From the NCBI RefSeq assembly GCF_005405385.1, contig NZ_BJDY01000007.1, positions 186,001-250,000 of the forward strand: 64,000 nucleotides of DNA, given 5' to 3'. Made by a program: the position numbers and the translations under genes. The notes beneath the pieces are model-generated. The model made no database searches, was not told the origin of the DNA, and worked only from the letters and a program-made list of their open reading frames with translations. The DNA is from Lactiplantibacillus mudanjiangensis (GTDB lineage Bacteria > Bacillota > Bacilli > Lactobacillales > Lactobacillaceae). Shown piece by piece: positions 8,413 through 16,690 of this stretch. How positions within the stretch are numbered: position 1 is the first letter of the stretch; every line of letters starts with the position of its first letter.

Positions 8413-8424
8413 TCGATTATCCCC

Positions 8425-9324
8425 CTAATAGGCCGTAAATTGATTGTTTTCCACATCTTGTAAATACTGCCCCAACGTGTGGAAAAAGGCCTGTGGATTA
8501 TCCATACTATGTCCATGTCCACCATCTGGCGTTAATACCAAGCGTGCCTGTGGTAGTGTTTGTTGCATACGCCGTGCCGTTTTAAGGGGCATGGTGTCAT
8601 ACTCGCCAAAGGTTAATAACGTTGGCACGGTAATCTTATGTAAGTCTTGGCGACGGTCCCAACCGTTTAAGGTACCGACCATCACGAATTCATTATTGCC
8701 TTGAAAATAGTTATACACGGGTGTTGCCGTGGTTGGAACTAAGTGGTGATAACTTTTTTCTGGATGCCGTACCACAAACTGCTTGTCTAACACATCCACT
8801 AATCGGTGATACTCTGGATCATCAAAGGCGCCTGCTTTTTCGATACCTTGCATATAACTAACTTGATCAGCGGTTAACGTTTGTGCACGTAACTGATTGA
8901 TATTAACCGTATATTCGGCAATGTTATCAATCATGCTCATGACAACTAATCCTTTCAAATGGTCACCATACTTTAGCGCATACTCTTGTGCCAGCAGACC
9001 ACCCCAGGAATGGCCTAATAAGTAAAATTGATCTAATCCTAGTTGCTGACGGACTTCTTCTAATTCTGATAAGAAATAAGCTAGCGTTAAATACTTTTTA
9101 TTCTCAGGTTGTTGATAATCCGGTTGATCCGAGTAAAACGACCCTAGTTGGTCATACATGCTCACTTGAACGCGATCCTCACCTAATTCTGCTGCAAAAT
9201 TTTCAAATTCCTCATGCGTCCCACCCGGACCACCATGCAAACATAACAGTTTAACTGGCCCATGACCAACCGTCCGACTAAATAATCGATGACCGTTCTT
9301 TAATTGTAATAACCGAGTTCCCAT
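8425..9324 (-). CDS. pepI: Proline iminopeptidase-type alpha/beta hydrolase
   Basis: A 299-residue cytoplasmic serine peptidase of family S33, which removes N-terminal proline (or other residues) from small peptides. The oxyanion motif LHGGPGG (residues 29-35) and nucleophile elbow GHSWGG (Ser106) are those of lactobacillar PepI. Asp243 (EYDTMP) and His270 (DGGHGHS) complete the triad. GGGAGG lies at the proper distance from the ATG. It is the first gene behind a T-box riboswitch and is followed by oppA. Related aminopeptidases such as PepL or PepR share the fold, so the proline preference is not certain. Confidence 0.82.
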   Translation of the reverse strand: MGTRLLQLKNGHRLFSRTVGHGPVKLLCLHGGPGGTHEEFENFAAELGEDRVQVSMYDQLGSFYSDQPDYQQPENKKYLTLAYFLSELEEVRQQLGLDQFYLLGHSWGGLLAQEYALKYGDHLKGLVVMSMIDNIAEYTVNINQLRAQTLTADQVSYMQGIEKAGAFDDPEYHRLVDVLDKQFVVRHPEKSYHHLVPTTATPVYNYFQGNNEFVMVGTLNGWDRRQDLHKITVPTLLTFGEYDTMPLKTARRMQQTLPQARLVLTPDGGHGHSMDNPQAFFHTLGQYLQDVENNQFTAY

Positions 9325-9351
9325 CTAATTCCTCCCAGATTTTGAGCCATT

Positions 9352-9632
9352 AAAAAAGCCCTACAGAAACCAATTGCTTGATTTCCATAGGGCGTCGCCG
9401 CGGTACCACCTATGCGTTGTCATTAAAATGACCTTAAATTCACGTACGGTAGTCGCCTACGATACGCTAGCAAGATAATGGATGCCGCCATCAGGAACTC
9501 CCAAAAAGTTCGTTCCTACCGTGATTAGGGGATGTTCACAAAAGAGTGTTTTCATCGTCTTTCACCAAATGACGACTCGCTGTGGGAACCACTTAATTGC
9601 TACTGTCCTAATCATTGCGTTTAATTAATTTC
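9352..9632 (-). promoter_or_regulatory. T-box riboswitch leader upstream of pepI-oppA
   Basis: The minus strand holds the T-box core AGGTGGTACCGCGG (9398-9411), which pairs with the NCCA end of uncharged tRNA. A terminator follows at 9352-9393 (GCCCTA...TAGGGC then six T). Stem I spans roughly 9530-9625 and is closed by GATTAGG/CCTAATC. In the specifier loop GTGAACATCCC, the codon after GAAC reads ATC, pointing to isoleucine tRNA. A proline reading (CCC, two bases on) is possible but fits the GAAC-codon layout less well. Read-through would occur when the tRNA is uncharged. Confidence 0.88.
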
Positions 9633-9655
9633 TCATTTGTTTTTAACAATGGTTA

Positions 9656-9684
9656 ATTTAACATAGATTAAATTTGGTTGTCAA
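9656..9684 (-). promoter_or_regulatory. Promoter of the T-box/pepI/oppA operon
   Basis: A perfect -35 TTGACA (9679-9684) and a 17-base spacer precede TTAAAT (9656-9661), which matches the -10 consensus at four of six places. The T-box stem I begins about 25 bases downstream. Confidence 0.6.
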
Positions 9685-9746
9685 CTTTAAATTTTATCAA
9701 GTAACCACTAGGTGCCAACTACCATGAGTCACACATACAACCTAAA

Positions 9747-11048
9747 TCAGTCTCTATCAAAATAGTGATGATCAATATGATTGGTGTGTTGTCCAGAGTT
9801 ATCCCAATCCTGTGTAATTCTATTATATCGCCAAAGGGTAAAGTCATTACGTTTTACGTTATACTGAAACCAAACTGGATAATCGCCTTCAACATCGCTA
9901 AACTTCAGTTCTTCCCCTCGATATTTCAAATGTTTTTTGGGTGGATTAATGCTGACCATATTATCTAAACTTTCATCATACAAAATATCTCCATTAATCA
10001 ATACCATTTTTTCACTATTTAAATAATCAATTTTATATTCTTTTTTATTTTCAATACCATAATAATAATACTTACGTTTATAAGGACTTGATTCATCAAT
10101 TCGGTAACTAAGATCATTAAATTGACGTAGCTTTTCCGTTCCATCAGTACTCATAAATGACTGTTCCAACCAATAAAGCCCCAATTGATAATGACCACCC
10201 CGAAAAATATATCGTTGCATATCATTTGATTTGACTACCAATCGTTCACGCTTACCATCATCTTTAGCCCATTCTGAATACACTTCTTCGGGCTCTTCGA
10301 TTTCATCAGTTTCTGTAGGTTTAGTTGGTTTCATTGTTTCCGTTGGCTTAGTCTGACTACCACCACTAACCACCTGGCTTGCTTCTATTTGAACCGGTTT
10401 GGCCGATGGGTTCACATTGTGTTCAGTAAACTGACCAGCCTTTAAATACTTATGCCAAACCCAGCCCTTAACTTTCTTATCCGCGCTAATCACGTAGTAA
10501 TACCGGTAAGGTTTATTTTGCAAGTAAATAATCCCCGTTTTAGTCCGCAGATAAGTCATTTTAGCATTCAACAGCTTCCCATGACTAAAATGAATATTAA
10601 ACGGATTTTCACCTAATTGATACACTTTTCCAGGTTGTGCCATTACAAACTTTTTCGGTGTGCCCTTTAATTCTCGAAAGTCAATTTGACCATCGCGACC
10701 AGCCTTCAAATAGCCACTCCAGACCCAGCCTTGCGCATGTAAATCAGCATTATGAACATAGTAATACAGCCGATTTTTACCATGTATTTTAATGTAAGTT
10801 TTGCTGGATGCTGCCCAAGTTGTATGTTGGTGATTTTTTAGCAACTGACTCTTTTTGAACTTAAAGTTCGTTAGTGAGCCATTTCGTTGATAAGTTGCAC
10901 CTTTAGTCCCCTTGGCATAAAACAGCTTAGATTTAATCGCTGTCGTTTTTGTCCGATGATACCCGGTCTTTGCCTGTGCGACTTGTGTCATGGCGCTACT
11001 AATCCCCAATGTTGCCACTAACATCAATACTGTTTTCCCTAACTTCAT
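9747..11048 (-). CDS. Secreted surface protein with SH3-like wall-binding repeats
   Basis: About 433 residues with a signal peptide (MKLGKTVLMLVATLGISSAM...AQA). I chose the ATG at 11048 because AGGGGG lies nine bases upstream. Two similar blocks, ending YYYVHNADLHAQGWVWSGYL and YYYVISADKKVKGWVWHKYL, resemble the GW/SH3-type repeats of lactobacillar extracellular proteins. A Pro/Thr/Glu-rich linker then leads to an acidic, tyrosine-rich C-terminal part (about 130 residues) that I cannot assign. There is no LPxTG motif, so attachment is probably non-covalent. It is a single gene. Confidence 0.65.
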   Translation of the reverse strand: MKLGKTVLMLVATLGISSAMTQVAQAKTGYHRTKTTAIKSKLFYAKGTKGATYQRNGSLTNFKFKKSQLLKNHQHTTWAASSKTYIKIHGKNRLYYYVHNADLHAQGWVWSGYLKAGRDGQIDFRELKGTPKKFVMAQPGKVYQLGENPFNIHFSHGKLLNAKMTYLRTKTGIIYLQNKPYRYYYVISADKKVKGWVWHKYLKAGQFTEHNVNPSAKPVQIEASQVVSGGSQTKPTETMKPTKPTETDEIEEPEEVYSEWAKDDGKRERLVVKSNDMQRYIFRGGHYQLGLYWLEQSFMSTDGTEKLRQFNDLSYRIDESSPYKRKYYYYGIENKKEYKIDYLNSEKMVLINGDILYDESLDNMVSINPPKKHLKYRGEELKFSDVEGDYPVWFQYNVKRNDFTLWRYNRITQDWDNSGQHTNHIDHHYFDRD

Positions 11049-11174
11049 CCTGTATTTCCCCCTACCATTAGCCGTTAATCCATACATTTGATTAACGATC
11101 TTACTTAGTTACGCAAACGCCTCATCATTTCCATCAAAAAAATGTGACTACTCGAAAGTAATCACATCGTCAGT

Positions 11175-12011
11175 TTAAATTTTGGTATTTGAAATCAACG
11201 CTTCATGCCGCTTAATCGCCGCTAATCGTTCTTGATCATCGGCAATCAACAGTAAGAACAAGGCTTCAATAACAGTTCCCGCCGCAATCCGTGAGAAATA
11301 GTATTCGGCTTGAAACACCCGTTGACGCACTGCCGTTGTCAAATGAATATCGGCTTGTTGCGCAATCGGTGAATCTGGGCGATTGGTAATCGCAACCACC
11401 GTCACTCGTTGTTGGTGCGCCGCTTCAATTTGACTCAACAACTCTCGTGATTCACCAGAATTGGAAATAACTAACAGGACATCAACCGCCGTTAAGTTCA
11501 AGGTCTGTGCCATCGCCGTTGCCCATGATTCTGAGCCAATCGCCAAAATTCCGATTTGACTAAACTTATAAATCGCATCGCTGGCGACCGGATACGTATT
11601 TCCTTCGGCCACGACTTGTAAAACTCGGGCCTGTTTTAAGGTCGTCAACGTTTGCTGGATTAACGCCGTATCCAAATTACCTAAGCTATTCGTAATTTCG
11701 GCAATCTTGTTATCCCGAATATTTCGCAAAGACCGCTGCATGTCATCTAGATTAACTTCTTGCTCATAAGATGCGGTAGTTTCCGACACTTGAGCCAGCA
11801 AAATTTTTAATTGATGAAATCCTGCCAAACCTAATGACTTACAAAAACGCGACACTGAAGCTTCACTAACACTGGCCTTTTTAGCTAACATCGCAATCGT
11901 CCAATTAATCGCCGCAACTGGTTCATCTAAAATAACTTGAGCAACTTTTTGATCGGTCGCCGTCATTTTTGGCAATTGGCTATACACCTTATCAATGATA
12001 TTTTGAGCCAT
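11175..12011 (-). CDS. RpiR-family transcriptional regulator with SIS domain
   Basis: A 278-residue regulator. Residues 1-75 are the RpiR helix-turn-helix (KKASVSEASVSRFCKSLGLAGFHQLK), and a SIS sugar-phosphate-binding domain follows (VLLVISNSGESRELL). The frame is open further upstream, but AGGAGG is placed for the ATG at 12011. It is transcribed away from an RpiA-like isomerase and a Gfo/Idh dehydrogenase. Palindromes of the GAAAT/ATTTC type lie in the spacer and just before its own start. It probably senses a sugar phosphate and controls the divergent genes and itself (inference). Confidence 0.87.
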   Translation of the reverse strand: MAQNIIDKVYSQLPKMTATDQKVAQVILDEPVAAINWTIAMLAKKASVSEASVSRFCKSLGLAGFHQLKILLAQVSETTASYEQEVNLDDMQRSLRNIRDNKIAEITNSLGNLDTALIQQTLTTLKQARVLQVVAEGNTYPVASDAIYKFSQIGILAIGSESWATAMAQTLNLTAVDVLLVISNSGESRELLSQIEAAHQQRVTVVAITNRPDSPIAQQADIHLTTAVRQRVFQAEYYFSRIAAGTVIEALFLLLIADDQERLAAIKRHEALISNTKI

Positions 12012-12022
12012 GACGTCCTCCT

Positions 12023-12187
12023 GAAATAAAATTTCTATTAATCCGTTCAATTGGTATTTACTACCGTTTAACGTACCGGTTATCGGCAATAATGTCAATT
12101 AAATTCATGATGGTGCTTGACAAAATTATCTTTCAACGTTATTCTTTTTATGAAATTTAATTTCAAAACTAATTTCAAATTGAAATT
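12023..12187. promoter_or_regulatory. Three RpiR-type palindromic operators in a divergent spacer
   Basis: GAAATAAAATTTC (12023-12035) overlaps the leader of the rpiR-type gene. TGAAATTTAATTTCA (12151-12165) and the perfect AATTTCAAATTGAAATT (12171-12187) lie next to the isomerase gene. All share a GAAAT/ATTTC dyad of the kind bound by RpiR-family proteins. Their placement would allow repression in both directions. Confidence 0.6.
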
Positions 12188-12208
12188 TTTCCTCACAATA
12201 TTTGGAAG

Positions 12209-12883
12209 GTGATTTTTATCGAAGCAGTTATTCAAACCGCTTTAAGCTTAATCAAGCCACATACCACCGTTGGCTTAGGCGGTGGTCACAATGTCCAAAA
12301 CTTAGTCCAAGCACTCGCAACGAAACCGGCACTCGACTTACAAGTCGCAACACCCTCAGAATTAACCCGTCAAACTTGTCGAGCACTCGGGCTACCCGTT
12401 TTAACCGATTTGCCGGCTACAATCGATATTATGTTTGATGGTTGCGACAGCTTAGACGAAAACTGGCATGTGTTGAAAAGTCGTGGTGGTATTCATACAT
12501 TAGAAAAATTATATGCACATCAAGCCAAGCGATACGTGATCTTAGCACCAGCCGAACGACTGACGCCCACTTTAAACGTCACGATCCCACTATGTTTAGA
12601 AGTCGTTGCACCGGCATTACCCGCTATCATGCAACAAGTTGAGCAACTAGGTGGTCACGCCGAACAACGCGCTGATGCCAGTGTCGCTAGCTTTAGCCGG
12701 ACACCACTGGGTAACTTATTAGTGGATGCAACCTTTGAACAGGCCGATCAACTCATTACTGCAGCTGAAAAGTTGCAACCGTTAACCGGCGTGATTGCAA
12801 CATCTTATTTTGACCATGAAATGACCGACTTCATTACATTTACAGATGATACACACAGTCAACATCAAAGAAAGGAACTTTAA
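12209..12883 (+). CDS. rpiA: Ribose-5-phosphate isomerase A-like protein
   Basis: A 224-residue RpiA-family protein that should interconvert ribose 5-phosphate and ribulose 5-phosphate, or a related pair. The phosphate loop VGLGGGHN matches the usual GxGTGST only loosely. The catalytic region DGCDSLDENWHVLKSRGGIH keeps the Asp pair, the Lys and the TLEK Glu, but DGADE and KGGGGA are altered. It is therefore a divergent paralogue that may use another sugar phosphate. The start is unclear: the GTG at 12209 abuts GGAAG without normal spacing, while an ATC codon at 12218 has ideal spacing. It is followed after one base by a dehydrogenase gene. Confidence 0.75.
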   Translation: MIFIEAVIQTALSLIKPHTTVGLGGGHNVQNLVQALATKPALDLQVATPSELTRQTCRALGLPVLTDLPATIDIMFDGCDSLDENWHVLKSRGGIHTLEKLYAHQAKRYVILAPAERLTPTLNVTIPLCLEVVAPALPAIMQQVEQLGGHAEQRADASVASFSRTPLGNLLVDATFEQADQLITAAEKLQPLTGVIATSYFDHEMTDFITFTDDTHSQHQRKEL

Positions 12884-12884
12884 A

Positions 12885-13865
12885 ATGACAACTTATAACT
12901 GGGGTATGATTGGAACTGGCTGGATCGCACATGAGATGGCTGATGCTTTAAATGCCGTTAACGGTCAGATTTACGCGGTCGCTGACGTTAACGCTGAAAT
13001 GTTAAACAAGTTTGCTGATGAAAAAAACATTACTAATCGTTATCAAAATCCTGACGATTTGATCGCTGATCCAAATGTCGATATTGTTTATATCGCCACA
13101 CCACACACATACCACTACGACTACATCAAAAAAGCCTTGCTCGCTGGTAAACACGTCTTTTGCGAAAAGGCGATTACCGTCAATGCGCGTCAATTTGACG
13201 AAGTCCAAGCAATCGCTAAAGAAAAACACCTGATTTTAACTGAAGGCTTCACCCTTTATCACATGCCGATCTTCCAACAAGTTCAAGACTTAATTGCGGC
13301 CGGCAAGCTCGGTGACATTAAGCTGGTTCAAGTTAACTTTGGGAGTTTGAAAGACTATGATCCTAAGAATCGTTTCTTCAATAAGCAACTTGCCGGTGGC
13401 GCTTTACTTGATATTGGCGGTTATGCCACCGCTTTTGCCCGCACCTTCTTGAACTCACAACCCGATGTCACCCTAACTACAGCTAAGTATTTTGAAACTG
13501 GCGTTGATGAACAATCCGGCATTATCTTAAAGAACGATGACGAACAACTCGCTGTCATGGCTTTATCCATGCGGGCTAAACAACCAAAACGTGGGGTCGT
13601 TTCTGGGACTAAAGGCTACGTTGAAATCGACAACTATCCACGCGCTACCGAAGCCAAAATCACTTACACGGTTGACGCACACACGCAAACGACTGAAACC
13701 ATTAGTGCTGGTGACGACACTAAAGCTTTACAATACGAAGTTGCTGACATGCAACGTTACATCGATCAAGGTCATGATGACGGTCAACTCGATCGTTCAC
13801 ATGATGTCACCCATATTCTAAACAATGTCCGCAATGCTTGGGGCATGAAATACCCATTTGATTAA
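12885..13865 (+). CDS. Gfo/Idh/MocA-family NAD(P)-dependent oxidoreductase
   Basis: About 326 residues. The N-terminal Rossmann fold begins WGMIGTGWIAHEMA, and the family lysine sits in CEKAIT (EKA in place of the common EKP). The C-terminal alpha/beta domain includes GGALLDIGGYA, with the helix that carries the catalytic Asp and neighbouring residues. The ATG at 12885 has AAGGA upstream and is one base after the rpiA-like stop, so the two are translated together. Such enzymes oxidise sugars, inositols or their phosphates. With the isomerase and RpiR regulator it suggests a small pathway for an unusual sugar (inference). Confidence 0.85.
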   Translation: MTTYNWGMIGTGWIAHEMADALNAVNGQIYAVADVNAEMLNKFADEKNITNRYQNPDDLIADPNVDIVYIATPHTYHYDYIKKALLAGKHVFCEKAITVNARQFDEVQAIAKEKHLILTEGFTLYHMPIFQQVQDLIAAGKLGDIKLVQVNFGSLKDYDPKNRFFNKQLAGGALLDIGGYATAFARTFLNSQPDVTLTTAKYFETGVDEQSGIILKNDDEQLAVMALSMRAKQPKRGVVSGTKGYVEIDNYPRATEAKITYTVDAHTQTTETISAGDDTKALQYEVADMQRYIDQGHDDGQLDRSHDVTHILNNVRNAWGMKYPFD

Positions 13866-13869
13866 TCTC

Positions 13870-13904
13870 AAAAAAAACACCAATCGCACTGATTGGTGTT
13901 TTTA
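13870..13904 (+). terminator. Terminator after the oxidoreductase gene
   Basis: The stem AACACCAATC/GATTGGTGTT is flanked by A-runs and T-runs, so it can act in both directions. Confidence 0.8.
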
Positions 13905-13938
13905 TATTGCCATCACTGATTAAAATCAGCTCTACTTG

Positions 13939-14183
13939 CCACCTGCCGTTCGCCCACATTGAGCCGGAACGCTGTGGGCGGACTGGTCGAGCCACAGAAC
14001 GGTCTCGACCATCATTTTGAACCACAAAACCCGTGTTTCAAAAATGCCGGCCTCTAAGCGATAAATCGCTAAGAGGCCCCCACGGCTGGGCTCAATATGA
14101 ACTCACTCACGGCTGTAATAGCGATTATTAGATCAATCTGTATTCACAATATAGCTGGCAGAATCACTGACTGACATAGATGG
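13939..14183 (-). repeat. Structured interspersed repeat A, copy 2 (left module, right module deleted)
   Basis: The left module is complete. P2 here is TGGTCGAG/CTCGACCA and P4 is GGCCTCTAAGCGAT/ATCGCTAAGAGGCC, both differing from the other copies by paired changes. Of the right module only the last part (GGCAGAATCACTGACTGAC) is left after an internal deletion. It lies between two terminators of convergent genes. Confidence 0.8.
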
Positions 14184-14211
14184 CTAATTGGCCTAGCTTT
14201 CATGTCAAAAG

Positions 14212-14255
14212 AAAAAAGCCGTTTAAATCTAAATTAGATTTAAACGACTCGTTTT
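14212..14255 (-). terminator. Terminator of the pcp operon
   Basis: A 13-base stem CGTTTAAATCTAA/TTAGATTTAAACG with a short loop is followed by a T-rich tract on the minus strand, just after the pcp stop codon. Confidence 0.75.
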
Positions 14256-14259
14256 GTTT

Positions 14260-14907
14260 TTAAGCAATACTACCTTCAATAGTTTCAATATCTGCTTTGC
14301 CATCACGCTCAACAATCGCGGTTAACGCCGCCGTTAATCCACGAACATCATCAACTAACGACATCGCTGGTGTATTTGGCCGCGTGGTGACTTGGTCAGG
14401 TAGGAATGGAATATGAATGAACCCCGCCTTGAGTTGTGGAAATTCTTTAGCCCGCATATATTGAACTTGATACATGATGTGGTTGCAGACATACGTCCCC
14501 GCCGTAGTCGATACCGCACTTGGTAAGCCAGCGGCCCGAATTGCTCGAGCCATGGCTTTAACTGGTAATTGCGTAAAGTACGCATTGTCACCATCATCAT
14601 GAATCGTGCGGTTTAAAGGTTGGAACCCGGCATTATCGGCAATCCGACCATCATCAAAGTTAATCGCCACCCGTTCTGGTGTTAGTCCAAAACGCCCACC
14701 AGCTTGACCGACATTTAACACGTAATCAGGTTGTTCCTTAACAATCGCCTCATGCACGACTTCGGCACAGCGATCAAAAACAGTCGGAATTTCAAGTTTA
14801 ATAATTTCAGCGCCGGCAATTGTGTCCGGTAAACGTTTCACCGTTTCAATGGCTGGATTAATCTTATCGTCACCAAATGGATCAAAACCTGTTACTAAAA
14901 TTTTCAT
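14260..14907 (-). CDS. pcp: Pyrrolidone-carboxylate peptidase
   Basis: A 215-residue cytoplasmic cysteine peptidase (C15) that removes N-terminal pyroglutamate from peptides. The catalytic triad is visible as Glu78 ([11 protein letters not shown]), Cys141 ([10 protein letters not shown]) and His165 (FIHIPFLP). Each is three residues before its counterpart in the B. amyloliquefaciens enzyme. The length is normal. It is the last gene of a three-gene unit with DUF979 and DUF969 membrane proteins, a linkage found in many Firmicutes. The membrane proteins may transport pyroglutamyl compounds (inference). Confidence 0.95.
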   Translation of the reverse strand: MKILVTGFDPFGDDKINPAIETVKRLPDTIAGAEIIKLEIPTVFDRCAEVVHEAIVKEQPDYVLNVGQAGGRFGLTPERVAINFDDGRIADNAGFQPLNRTIHDDGDNAYFTQLPVKAMARAIRAAGLPSAVSTTAGTYVCNHIMYQVQYMRAKEFPQLKAGFIHIPFLPDQVTTRPNTPAMSLVDDVRGLTAALTAIVERDGKADIETIEGSIA

Positions 14908-14923
14908 ACTGAGTAACCTCCCA

Positions 14924-15847
14924 TTAAAATGCTAAGAAATACATCAAAAAGATTTGAATCACTAATAAAGTCAATGCAATTGGGGCTTGTTGTTTGATGA
15001 CACCCATGTTGTCTTTCATTTCCATTAAGGCAACTGGCAATGAGTTAAAGTTGGCTGCCATGGGGGTCATCAACGTCCCACAATACCCAGACGTCATCCC
15101 GATGGCGGCGACCACAACCGGTGACCCACCTTGAGCCACGACGAATGGAATCCCAATCCCAGCGGTGATCACGGCAAAAGCGGCAAAACCATTCCCCATG
15201 ATCATCGTGAAAATCGCCATTGCTAAACAATAGAGCACCACGCCTAATAAATGGTTGCCGACTGGGAAGACCCCTGAAATCGCCTTGGCCGTTAATTCAC
15301 CAACCCCAGAAGCCGTAAAGACGGCCCCCAGCATGGCTAATAATTGTGGTAAAATTCCGGCGGTTCCCATCGAACGTACCATCCGTTCGCTATCATGATA
15401 GGCCGTCTTGGCACTTGATTTCGTCATCCAGACAGCCGTAATTAAAGCGACCACTGATGAAATCCCGATCCCAATTTGACCACCTAATGGCGTAAACTGG
15501 GCAATCACAATCGATAAGATAGCTAAGACTACACTAGGCATAAAAATCCAGCCACCTAAACGTTTGGCTGAAGTCTCGGCGATCTTTTCATCAATCCCTT
15601 TGATATTGCCTGGTTTGATCTGTTTGAGCAAGGATAAAACACCCAATAACAAGATTAACCCACCAATAACTGGGTAAGGCAATAAACGACCACCCGCGAA
15701 AATCACGGCCAAGATCACCCAGAAAAGGCCAGTCCCAATCCGCGCTGGATTCTCCTTATCACGGAAAGATTCAATCCCAGCAAATAACATAATTAATCCG
15801 ATTAAGACATAGAAGACTTCCAAGAAATTCGTTATAAAATTAGTCAT
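14924..15847 (-). CDS. DUF979 family membrane protein
   Basis: A 307-residue protein with about nine hydrophobic helices. It begins [21 protein letters not shown] and has a conserved-looking polar loop ([17 protein letters not shown]) typical of DUF979. The start codon overlaps the end of the DUF969 gene by eight bases, so the products are probably made in equal amounts and form one complex. The gene stands 16 bases before pcp. The pair has the look of a two-component permease, but no substrate is established to my knowledge. Confidence 0.85.
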   Translation of the reverse strand: MTNFITNFLEVFYVLIGLIMLFAGIESFRDKENPARIGTGLFWVILAVIFAGGRLLPYPVIGGLILLLGVLSLLKQIKPGNIKGIDEKIAETSAKRLGGWIFMPSVVLAILSIVIAQFTPLGGQIGIGISSVVALITAVWMTKSSAKTAYHDSERMVRSMGTAGILPQLLAMLGAVFTASGVGELTAKAISGVFPVGNHLLGVVLYCLAMAIFTMIMGNGFAAFAVITAGIGIPFVVAQGGSPVVVAAIGMTSGYCGTLMTPMAANFNSLPVALMEMKDNMGVIKQQAPIALTLLVIQIFLMYFLAF

Positions 15848-16529
15848 GGTTAGCCTCCGATTTTTGATTGCCTTTTAAATTAAATTGACGATCAAAGTGA
15901 ATATTATACAAACTCGTAATGACCAACGTAATAATCGCCATTGGAATTGAATATAGGACGATACTAGTTGGTTCGATGGCATGCCCAAGCGATTTCATCG
16001 TACTAGCCATCAATAAGACCCCACCAGAAGCAACGAATAAGTTTTGGGCATAGAAGTTTCCAAAATTATCCACGGCGGCAGAGCGACCTTTGATTAAATC
16101 AACTTGTTTAGACGTTAATTTTTCATGTACACTCGCTGCAGCTTGGACCATTGGACTGATTAAAGGCCGCACAAATTGAACTTGACCAGATAACGTAATC
16201 CCAAAGGCACAGGCCACTTCCCGAATGAGCAAGTAAAGATTCAAAATACGTCCGGGTGTTAAATTTTTCAACTTTTGAATGGCATTGACGGCGGCTTCTT
16301 TCAAGCCATGTCGTTCAATGACGCCAATCATCGGCAACGTTAAGAAGAACAACGAAACCACTCGATTTTCAATAAAACTCTTACCCAACAAAGTTAACAA
16401 ATCTGGCACCGAAATGCCCGCAACTAAAGCGGTTGCAACAGCTGAGACAATAACCACCGCAATCGTATCTAGTTTAAAGGCAAAACCTAAAATAATGATG
16501 GCAATCCCAATTAGCTTTAAGTATTCCAT
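15840..16529 (-). CDS. DUF969 family membrane protein
   Basis: A 229-residue protein with about six hydrophobic helices. The start is set at the ATG at 16529 because GGGGG lies seven bases upstream, although the frame is open to 16559. Features typical of DUF969 are the N-terminal IGIAIIILGFAFKLDTIAVVIVS and the ERHGLKEAA and GRSAAVDNFGNFYAQNLFVASGG loops. It is the first gene of the DUF969-DUF979-pcp operon. The partner overlap and conserved order support a joint role in uptake or export linked to pyroglutamyl peptides. Confidence 0.85.
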   Translation of the reverse strand: MEYLKLIGIAIIILGFAFKLDTIAVVIVSAVATALVAGISVPDLLTLLGKSFIENRVVSLFFLTLPMIGVIERHGLKEAAVNAIQKLKNLTPGRILNLYLLIREVACAFGITLSGQVQFVRPLISPMVQAAASVHEKLTSKQVDLIKGRSAAVDNFGNFYAQNLFVASGGVLLMASTMKSLGHAIEPTSIVLYSIPMAIITLVITSLYNIHFDRQFNLKGNQKSEANHD

Positions 16530-16651
16530 CTGAATACCCCCGTTTTCATAGTTTATCATTATAGTTTAATGAAGCTATTATTAATACATGTTTTTTATAG
16601 ATTATCATGTGGGTTTCATGGCCGTCAAATATTATTGAATTGATAGACAAC

Positions 16652-16683
16652 AAAAAACGAATCTCTTTGAATGAGATCCGTTT
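16652..16683 (-). terminator. Terminator of the lacA-lacS operon
   Basis: The arms AAACGGATCTC and GAGATTCGTTTT form an imperfect stem followed by T-run sequence, just after the lacS stop codon. Confidence 0.7.
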
Positions 16684-16690
16684 AATAGCA

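Noticed and set aside
13807-14025. Open frame of 72 codons on the minus strand over repeat A copy 2, with a similar 68-codon frame over copy 7 (63053-63259)
   Set aside because: The shared protein sequence comes only from the shared repeat. Other copies break the frame, stems change in a way that preserves pairing and not codons, and no ribosome site is present.
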